From Limnobacter sp. (GTDB lineage: Bacteria > Pseudomonadota > Gammaproteobacteria > Burkholderiales > Burkholderiaceae_B), in contig JAAURO010000012.1 of NCBI GenBank assembly GCA_012032215.1, positions 1-14,292 of the forward strand: 14,292 nt of DNA. Direction: 5' to 3'. Below the pieces are notes generated by a model, which worked only from the letters and a program-made list of their open reading frames with translations, made no database searches and was not told the DNA's origin. Below, one piece after another: positions 8,394 to 14,292 of the stretch (position 1 is the first letter of the stretch; every line of letters starts with the position of its first letter). Both the position numbers and the translations under genes were made by a program.

Positions 8394-8987
8394 GCGCCCC
8401 ACCACCAGTCGCAGAACTACACGCACTGCTGCCCCCCCCAGTCCGCCCAAGGGCCGCAAACGCCACAGGGCAATGCCCCTTCGGTGCGCAAACCCATTTT
8501 GCCATGGCTTGGCCTGACCGCCATCTGGCTGATTACCGACCAGTTCAGCAAGCTGTGGGTGCAGTCGGCACTGGTACTGGGCGAATCGGTTTCCATCGCG
8601 TCTTTTTTTAACTTTGTACACGTCATGAACCCCGGCGCGGCGTTCAGCTTTCTGGCTTCGCAAAGCGGATGGCAACGACATTTTCTGGCCATACTGGCCA
8701 CCGTAGCTGCGCTGGTTATTTTGTACCTCATGCGCCAGTCTTCGCACCGACGTTTAAGCATGTTTAGTCTGTCTTCAGTGCTGGCAGGCGCGCTAGGCAA
8801 TCTCATCGACAGGCTGGCGCATGGCGCCGTCATCGACTTCCTGGACTTTTATTACCAAAACTACCACTTCCCCGCATTTAACGTAGCCGATATCGCCATC
8901 AGCCTGGGTGCAGCCGGCCTTATTCTGGACGAACTTTTTTTCAGAAAAAACCAGACCAACCCACCCCGAATCGCCTTCATCCGTTAA
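8386..8987 (+). CDS. lspA: Lipoprotein signal peptidase (signal peptidase II), with one frameshift near the 5' end
   Basis: Inner-membrane aspartyl protease that cuts the signal peptide of diacylglyceryl-prolipoproteins. From the GTG at 8484 there is a complete 168-residue protein with four hydrophobic helices. It has the conserved DQFSKLWVQ, NPGAAFSF and GALGNLIDRLAHG segments and the catalytic aspartates in VIDFLDF and FNVADIAIS. However, a strong Shine-Dalgarno precedes ATG 8386. From there, adding one C to the eight-C run at 8432-8439 reads straight into the core, giving about 200 residues with a ~34-residue Arg/Thr/Pro/Gln-rich cytoplasmic tail. Without repair the ATG frame ends at 8517. 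It overlaps the ileS stop, the common ileS-lspA coupling. The core assignment is certain; the tail depends on the repair. Confidence 0.93.
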
Positions 8988-9042
8988 ATAAAGAGCCTAT
9001 GCACACAATCAGCCCTCAAGCCATTGCCATGTACCCACCCCC

Positions 9043-10335
9043 ATGAACCACAGCAGCCTGCCCCTCTTTCCCAGCCTCCGTGGAAAAACGGTGGTGCTGG
9101 GCATAACCGGTGGAATTGCCGCTTACAAAGCAGCAGAGCTGGTTCGCCTGCTGGGCAAGCAAAGCTGCACAGTCGAAGTAGTCATGACCGATGCCGCCTG
9201 CGAATTTATTCAACCCCTTACCTTTCAAGCATTGACAGGGCGCAGCGTGCACCGCTCGCAATGGCAGCAAAGCGGCCCACAGCGCGGCATGCCCCACATC
9301 GATTTATCGCGCAGTGCCGATTGCATTCTCGTGGCCCCTTGCTCGGCCAACTCACTGGCCAAATACACACAGGGTTTGGGCCAGAATTTGCTGGACAGCC
9401 TGGTTTTGGCCCGCAAGTGTCCCATCGCCATAGCCCCAGCCATGAATGTGGAAATGTGGAACAACCCAGCCACCCAGCGCAATTTGCAGCAACTCAAAGC
9501 CGATGGTTTTGCAGTGTTTGGCCCGGCCAACGGTGAACAGGCCTGCGGCGAGCACGGCGAAGGGCGCATGCAGGAACCCGAAGAACTGGTGTACGAACTG
9601 GCCCGCCTGCTTGCCCCCAAACCACTGGCCCGGCAAAACTGGCTGATTACCGCCGGCCCCACCTACGAGGCCATCGACCCCGTACGCGGCCTTACCAACC
9701 GCTCCAGCGGTAAAATGGGCTATGCCATGGCACAAGCCGCCTGGCTGCTCGGCGCACACGTTCACCTGGTGACCGGCCCCACTGGCCTTGCAACCCCCTA
9801 CGGCATTTGCACCTACCCGGTTCAAAGCGCCCGCAACATGCACCACGAAGTGTTTCGGCTGCTGAACACCTTGCAACCGCAGGGCTTTGCAGGTGTTGCA
9901 GCGGTAGCCGATTACGGCATAGCCAACCCCTCAGGAGAAAAGCAAAAAAAACCCGTCCCCTCCCCCAAAGCCACAAACAGCCAAACTGGCAGCGTCGCGC
10001 AAAAAACCGCCAACCAAAGCGGGCTGCAATTCGACTTAACATTAAATCCCGATATTCTGGCAGAAGTGGGACAATGGGCCAGCACCCATCCAGCTTGCAC
10101 CGTGGTAGGCTTTGCCGCAGAAACCAGCCAGCTTGGGCAGCACGCCACCGAAAAGCTGGCCCGCAAACAGGCCGACTTCATTGTGGGCAACCTGGCCCAA
10201 CACACCCTGGGCCAGGAAAGCACCCAGGCACTGGTAGTTGGCAAACGCCTGGCCGAGCCCATTAAACTGCCCAAGCAAAGTAAACTACACACCGCACTTC
10301 AACTTTTCGCCCTTTTTGCAGACCACCAGCCCTGA
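9043..10335 (+). CDS. coaBC: Bifunctional phosphopantothenoylcysteine decarboxylase / phosphopantothenate-cysteine ligase
   Basis: Catalyses two steps of coenzyme A synthesis: ligation of cysteine to 4'-phosphopantothenate (CoaB) and decarboxylation to 4'-phosphopantetheine (CoaC, FMN-dependent). The 430-residue frame is intact. The CoaC half (about 15-190) shows GITGGIAAYK, active-site His85 in MPHIDLSRSAD, the PAMN motif at 132-135 and the flap ACGEHGEGRM (167-176) with Cys168. The CoaB half (about 198-430) shows ITAGPTYEAIDPVR, NRSSGKMGYA, AAVADY, NPDIL (335-339), VGFAAE and ADFIVGN. Between the lysine patch EKQKK (299-303) and NPDIL there are 31 residues rich in Ser/Gln/Thr/Pro, longer than I expect from other members. 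It follows lspA by 55 bases and precedes dut by 45. Confidence 0.96.
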   Translation: MNHSSLPLFPSLRGKTVVLGITGGIAAYKAAELVRLLGKQSCTVEVVMTDAACEFIQPLTFQALTGRSVHRSQWQQSGPQRGMPHIDLSRSADCILVAPCSANSLAKYTQGLGQNLLDSLVLARKCPIAIAPAMNVEMWNNPATQRNLQQLKADGFAVFGPANGEQACGEHGEGRMQEPEELVYELARLLAPKPLARQNWLITAGPTYEAIDPVRGLTNRSSGKMGYAMAQAAWLLGAHVHLVTGPTGLATPYGICTYPVQSARNMHHEVFRLLNTLQPQGFAGVAAVADYGIANPSGEKQKKPVPSPKATNSQTGSVAQKTANQSGLQFDLTLNPDILAEVGQWASTHPACTVVGFAAETSQLGQHATEKLARKQADFIVGNLAQHTLGQESTQALVVGKRLAEPIKLPKQSKLHTALQLFALFADHQP

Positions 10336-10380
10336 TGCATCCCGACCCCACATTCAATCACCACTTCAGCAAACAAACAC

Positions 10381-10850
10381 ATGACCCACACCACACCACT
10401 GCCCGTTGAACTGAAAATTCTGGATGAACGCATGCGCACCGAACTTCCCACCTACGGTACCCCTGGCTGAGCGCGGGGCTGGATTTACGCGCCTGTCTGA
10501 ACGAACCCCTGACGCTGCAACCAGGGGCAAAAGCAGAACTTGTGCCTACTGGCCTTGCCCTGTTTATCAACAATCCCGACTACTGCGCCACCATTTTGCC
10601 GCGCTCGGGGCTTGGTCACAAAAAAGGCCTGGTGCTTGGCAACCTGGTTGGGCTTATCGATTCCGATTACCAAGGCCCGCTCATGGTTTCCGCCTGGAAC
10701 CGAAGCCAGGAAACCATCGTCATAGAACCCTTTGAACGCTTGGCACAACTGGTGTTCCTGCCGGTTGTACACGCCCTGTTCACGGTGGTTGACGAGTTTT
10801 CCCCAAGCCAGCGCGGTCAAAGTGGATTTGGAAGCACGGGAACTCACTGA
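10381..10850 (+). CDS. dut: dUTP pyrophosphatase (trimeric dUTPase), with one frameshift near the 5' end
   Basis: Hydrolyses dUTP to dUMP, keeping uracil out of DNA and feeding thymidylate synthesis. The five trimeric dUTPase motifs are present: SAGLDLRA (I), [10 protein letters not shown] (II), GLIDSDYQG (III), [10 protein letters not shown] (IV) and GFGSTG (V, C-terminal arm). The start ATG 10381 gives [10 protein letters not shown] as in relatives, but the frame hits TGA at 10468-10470 after PTYGTPG. One added base nearby (for example in CCCC 10460-10463) joins it to motif I and gives about 156 residues. Every one-base repair leaves one residue more than the usual TPGSAG spacing, whereas removing two bases (CT) would match exactly, so the true sequence here is uncertain. 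The coaBC-dut order is common in proteobacteria. Confidence 0.92.
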
Positions 10851-10889
10851 CAAAAAATTCCACTCAACAGGCTTACAGGTTTGGCACAC

Positions 10890-12031
10890 ATGCATGAAAT
10901 CCGCACTCAAAAAAAATGGCTTAAGGCCCTGGGGGCACTGTACCAGTTGTTCGTAGAACTGGTCATTCGCGCCGGAAGCACTTTTAACACCCTGTGGGTG
11001 GTAATCTGCCTGCTTCTGGCCGGAGTAGCCATCTACAACTTTTCCCACCTGAACAGCCTCAAGGAAGAAACCAGCAAGCGCCGCCTGCTGGAAGCCAGCG
11101 CACAAGATTTACTCATGCAAAGCATTACCTTGCGCCACGTCAGCAGCAATCTTCAAGACAACGAAAACAACGCCGAGCGGTTAAGGCGATTTGGCTACGC
11201 CTCACAGGCAGAGGTTTTTACCCAGCTCGACTCCCGCCTGCAACTGGTTACCACTTGTCGGCGAACAGTGAATTCGACGACTGGGCCAAGCGGCTCAGTA
11301 CCACCCTGACCGATATCGAACAAAAAGCAAACGCAGAAAACACCAGCCCGGCAGAACTCAGCCAGAGCATTGATGAATGGTTTATCACCCTCAGCGCGCT
11401 AAACAGCTATATCAGACACCAGGCACTTGAACAGGAAGAAGACGCCAGCCTGCTACAACGCCACAATCTGCTGTTGGCGATTGCCGTGCTGGCCTATTCA
11501 CTGTTTCTGGGTGCATTTCACATCTGGATGTCCAAGCGGCAACAAAGCCAGTTTCACTTCGAGGTGTCGTCGCTGTACGATGAAACCCGCAAAGACCCCC
11601 TCACCGGCCTGTTAAACCGCCGTGGCTGGCTGCACTTTACCCACTACACCCTAAAGCGCATTGCCAAATTTGGCAGCACCCCTGTGGCAGTCGCTATTCT
11701 GGACATTGATTACTTCAAACAGTACAACGACACGTATGGGCACGATGCCGGCGACCTTCGGCTGGTAGAGTTTGCAGAGATGATCCGGGGCAACTTTCGC
11801 CCCAGCGACACCGTAGCCCGGGTAGGCGGCGAAGAATTTGCAGTGCTGCTGCCCAACTGTACGGTAGAAGACGCCAAGCGCATCATAGACCGCATTCGGG
11901 AAATCAAGCAGAACAACATCAGTTTTTCAGCCGGAGTGGCCGATCTGGAAGAATGTAAAACCGTGGAAGGAGCCATGGCCGTTGCAGACCAAGCCCTGTA
12001 CCAGGCAAAACAGGCGGCAGAAACAGGGTGA
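10890..12031 (+). CDS. Membrane-anchored diguanylate cyclase (GGDEF family), with one frameshift in the sensor region
   Basis: Makes cyclic di-GMP from two GTP, a second messenger for biofilm and motility control. After repair the protein has 380 residues. A first membrane helix lies at about 34-50, a helical charged region at 51-190 is likely periplasmic and of no recognised sensor family, a second helix spans 193-214, and the GGDEF domain runs from about 235 to 378. DPLTGLLNRRGW opens the domain, Asp272 sits in LDIDYFKQYND, and the active site is GGEEF (313-317), an accepted functional variant. RPSD (304-307), five residues before it, is the RxxD inhibitory site for product feedback. The frameshift is at CC 11251-11252; adding C gives RLQLVTHLSANSEF. 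Start ATG 10890 is preferred over the in-frame TTG at 10881. It lies 39 bases after dut and converges on clpA. Confidence 0.9.
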
Positions 12032-12046
12032 GTATTTCCCACCCTG
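12024..12046. terminator. Hairpin between convergent cyclase and clp genes, possible bidirectional terminator
   Basis: CAGGGTG (12024-12030) pairs perfectly with CACCCTG (12040-12046) around a 9-base loop. The stem includes the TGA stop of the cyclase (12029-12031), and the hairpin sits in the 42-base gap before the end of the clp gene on the other strand. On the minus strand the stem is followed by only TTT; on the plus strand there is no T-run until about 12 bases later. It is a plausible but weak terminator for both directions. Confidence 0.45.
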
Positions 12047-12073
12047 CCTGATGCAAACCTTTATTTACCGTCT

Positions 12074-13819
12074 TTATTCATCATCTACTGCCACCTGTGT
12101 AATGCCTTTGGGCGTGCTGCCAGGCTCTTCGGTTTCAAAGGCAAGCACCACTTTTTCCTCATCACCGGTGCCTTCCACATCCACAGTGACCTTACCGCCA
12201 TCTACCAGCTTGCCAAACAGCAATTCGTCAGCCAATGCCTTGCGGATGGTATCTTGAATAAGACGCTGCATCGGCCTTGCACCCATCAGGGGGTCAAACC
12301 CTTTACGGGCCAAGTGCTTGCGCAACGTGTCACTGAAAACGGCATCCACTTTTTTCTGGTGCAGCTGCTCTTCCAGTTCCATCAGGAACTTGTCGACAAC
12401 GCGCAGGGTAATTTCTTCATCCAGCGAGCGGAAAGAAATAACAGCATCAAGACGGTTGCGAAACTCGGGCGTGAACATGCGTTTGATGTCGGCCATTTCA
12501 TCGCCCTGTGACTTGGCTTCCGTAAAGCCAATCCCGTGGCGTGAAAGCGCCTCGGCACCCGCGTTGGTGGTCATGATAATAATGACATTGCGGAAATCTG
12601 CCTTGCGGCCGTTGTTGTCGGTCAAGGTGCCGTTGTCCATGACTTGCAACAGGATGTTGAAAACATCCGGGTGCGCTTTTTCGATTTCATCCAGAAGCAG
12701 CACACAATGGGGCTTTTTGGTAATGGCCTCAGTCAGCAAGCCACCCTGGTCGAATCCCACATAACCGGGAGGTGCGCCAATCAAGCGAGACACCGCATGC
12801 CTTTCCATGTATTCCGACATGTCAAAGCGGATAAGCTCGATACCCAGCACAAAAGACAACTGCCGGGCAACCTCGGTTTTACCCACACCCGTAGGCCCGG
12901 AAAACAGGAAAGAGCCAATCGGTTTTTCGGGCTTACCAAGGCCCGATCGCGACATTTTAATGGCGTTGGCCAACGCCTCAATGGCAGGATCTTGCCCAAA
13001 CACGGTGGACTTTAAATCGCGATCGAGAGTGGCCAGCTTGTTGCGATCATCGGTACTGACAGACTGCGGCGGAATGCGCGCAATTTTGGAAATAATGTCT
13101 TCCACATCGGCACGGGTAATGGTTTTGCGCTGTTTTGATTTTGGCAAAATGCGCTGTGCAGCACCAGCCTCATCGATAACGTCAATCGCCTTGTCGGGCA
13201 AATGGCGATCGTTGATAAACCGATCCGACAGCTCTACCGCCGCAGAAATGGCCGCGCTGGAATACTTCACATTGTGATGCTCTTCAAAGCGGCTTTTCAG
13301 GCCACGTAGAATTTCGATGGTTTGCTCGACCGAAGGCTCGTTCACATCGACTTTCTGGAAACGGCGCGACAGCGCATGATCTTTCTCGAAAATGCCTCTG
13401 AACTCGGTGAACGTGGTAGCACCAATACACTTGAGTTGCCCGGAAGACAAGGCTGGTTTCAGCAGATTCGAGGCATCGAGTGTACCGCCCGAGGCCGAGC
13501 CCGCACCAATAAGTGTGTGAATTTCATCGATAAACAGAACCGAATCGGGGTTGGCCTTGAGCTGTTTGAGTATGGCCTTCAGGCGCAGCTCAAAATCACC
13601 GCGGTACTTGGTACCCGCCAGCAAGGCGCCCATATCCAGTGAATACACCTGCACCTCGTTGAGCACCTCAGGAACATCACCTTTCACAATTCTCCAGGCC
13701 AGCCCTTCAGCAATCGCCGTTTTGCCAACGCCGGGTTCACCGATGAGGACAGGGTTATTTTTGGTGCGGCGCGCGAGAATTTGGATCGTCCGGCGGATTT
13801 CCTCATCACGGCCAATCAC
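12074..13819 (-). CDS. clpA: ClpA, ATPase subunit of the ClpAP protease (both AAA+ modules; N-terminal part replaced by ClpB-like sequence)
   Basis: ClpA is a hexameric unfoldase that feeds proteins into ClpP. In the 581 codons from 13819, module 1 has Walker A GEPGVGKT (27-34), pore loop KYRG (71-74) and Walker B FIDEIH (96-101). Module 2 has Walker A GPTGVGKT (308-315), pore loop GYVG (352-355) and Walker B LLDEIE (375-380). There is no ClpB middle coiled coil between the modules, and the tripeptide IGF (430-432) occupies the ClpP-docking loop, so this is ClpA and not ClpB. GTG 13819 is not a real start. Restoring one base in the T-run 13868-13872 continues the frame upstream into a ClpB-type N-terminal domain. 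The family switch falls at about 13697-13740, inside the Walker A region: [19 protein letters not shown] is ClpB-like, [13 protein letters not shown] onward is ClpA-like. The cognate clpS, usually next to clpA, is not in the window. Confidence 0.9.
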   Translation of the reverse strand: MIGRDEEIRRTIQILARRTKNNPVLIGEPGVGKTAIAEGLAWRIVKGDVPEVLNEVQVYSLDMGALLAGTKYRGDFELRLKAILKQLKANPDSVLFIDEIHTLIGAGSASGGTLDASNLLKPALSSGQLKCIGATTFTEFRGIFEKDHALSRRFQKVDVNEPSVEQTIEILRGLKSRFEEHHNVKYSSAAISAAVELSDRFINDRHLPDKAIDVIDEAGAAQRILPKSKQRKTITRADVEDIISKIARIPPQSVSTDDRNKLATLDRDLKSTVFGQDPAIEALANAIKMSRSGLGKPEKPIGSFLFSGPTGVGKTEVARQLSFVLGIELIRFDMSEYMERHAVSRLIGAPPGYVGFDQGGLLTEAITKKPHCVLLLDEIEKAHPDVFNILLQVMDNGTLTDNNGRKADFRNVIIIMTTNAGAEALSRHGIGFTEAKSQGDEMADIKRMFTPEFRNRLDAVISFRSLDEEITLRVVDKFLMELEEQLHQKKVDAVFSDTLRKHLARKGFDPLMGARPMQRLIQDTIRKALADELLFGKLVDGGKVTVDVEGTGDEEKVVLAFETEEPGSTPKGITQVAVDDE

Positions 13820-13851
13820 GGGATCAAGCTTGCCGTCGCGCGCAGCCTCGG

Positions 13852-14292
13852 TCAGGTCTCGCGCGAATTTTTGAGTGCATCATATGTGTCTTCGGCGGAC
13901 GCGGTATCGGCACTTTTGCCTTTGCGGAGTTCATTGATTTTGGCGTTAAGCGCGTCAACTTTAAGCCCTGCTGCCGCGAGTGCCTTACCCGCCGTTGTTG
14001 TCGTCGCAAGCGTGAGCGCAAGGAGCAGCCGCTCAACGGTCACAAAGCTATCGCCAGCTTTGCTTGCCACCTGTTCGGCTTGGTCAAGAATGCGGACAAG
14101 ATCATTGTCGAGGCCCGGCGTTTGCTGTGCACCGCTGCCCGAAACGCTGGGATGCTTGGCCAAAGCCGCATCGGTTTCGCGTACAGCAATGCTCGCATCG
14201 CCGCCCGCCGCCTTGATCAGGCTGGCACACATGCCCTCATTATCTTCAAGCAGCGCCTTGAGCAGATGCTCCGGCGCAATCCGCTGATGGTT
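13852..14292 (-). CDS. clpB: ClpB-type N-terminal domain, partial (runs off the window), frameshifted into the clpA reading frame
   Basis: The minus strand from the window edge reads [16 protein letters not shown], then a [19 protein letters not shown] stretch, [16 protein letters not shown] and [10 protein letters not shown]. These are marks of the N-terminal substrate-binding domain of the ClpB disaggregase, most like alphaproteobacterial (Sphingomonadales-type) sequences as I remember them. They are not the ClpA N-domain that binds ClpS. The frame ends at TGA 13852-13854, but adding one base to the T-run 13868-13872 gives [26 protein letters not shown], the normal ClpB linker into module 1. 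Synonymous codon choice is GC-heavier than in the neighbouring clpA part. Only about 145 codons are present and the start lies outside. I judge this to be foreign sequence joined to clpA, probably by assembly. Confidence 0.8.
   Translation of the reverse strand, partial: NHQRIAPEHLLKALLEDNEGMCASLIKAAGGDASIAVRETDAALAKHPSVSGSGAQQTPGLDNDLVRILDQAEQVASKAGDSFVTVERLLLALTLATTTTAGKALAAAGLKVDALNAKINELRKGKSADTASAEDTYDALKNSRET

Noticed and set aside
8432..8439. Eight-C tract in lspA as a phase-variation switch
   Set aside because: Seven other one-base losses in the same window make sequencing error the simpler explanation, and lspA is normally essential.
1..14292. CRISPR array, tRNA or rRNA gene, insertion sequence
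   Set aside because: No regularly spaced repeats, no tRNA-like cloverleaf sequence and no transposase motif were found on either strand; most of the window is coding.

Overview
The window looks like a piece of a Burkholderiales (betaproteobacterial) chromosome. The evidence is the gene order purN-rsmB-desaturase on the minus strand, divergent from ribF-ileS-lspA-coaBC-dut on the plus strand, with clpA further on, plus the protein sequences themselves. A Limnobacter-like source is my best guess, but the genus is not proven by anything I can see. Most of the DNA is moderately GC-rich. The first ~750 bases are visibly AT-richer and look accessory.

Layout. (1) 1-747: the C-terminal catalytic domain of a Tlde1/DUF2778 protein (type VI secretion L,D-transpeptidase-fold effector family), overlapped by a 94-residue two-helix membrane protein that is a candidate immunity protein. 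The reading frame upstream of the toxin domain is broken. (2) 748-933: a gap between convergent genes holding inverted repeats. (3) 934-4384, minus strand: purN, rsmB, then a membrane acyl-CoA/fatty-acid desaturase that appears to have its own promoter with a palindrome inside it. (4) 4385-4569: divergent promoter region. (5) 4570-10850, plus strand: ribF, ileS, lspA, coaBC, dut, an essential housekeeping block (flavin cofactors, Ile-tRNA, lipoprotein signal peptidase, CoA synthesis, dUTP removal). (6) 10890-12031: a membrane diguanylate cyclase with a GGEEF active site and an RxxD I-site. (7) 12024-12046: hairpin between convergent genes. (8) 12074-14292, minus strand: the two AAA+ modules of ClpA joined in the Walker A region to the N-terminal domain of a ClpB, apparently of alphaproteobacterial (Sphingomonadales-like) type.

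Two things dominate interpretation. First, seven genes (desaturase, ribF, ileS twice, lspA, dut, the cyclase, the Clp gene) are each interrupted by a frameshift. All eight sites are repaired by one added base, mostly in a homopolymer. This pattern is best explained by deletion-type sequencing error, so these genes should be treated as probably intact in the organism. Second, the ClpB/ClpA hybrid changes family exactly where the two families are most alike, which is what a chimeric assembly join would produce. I therefore regard the hybrid as probably artefactual, though testable. The most biologically interesting genuine item is the Tlde1 domain/membrane protein pair at the left end.
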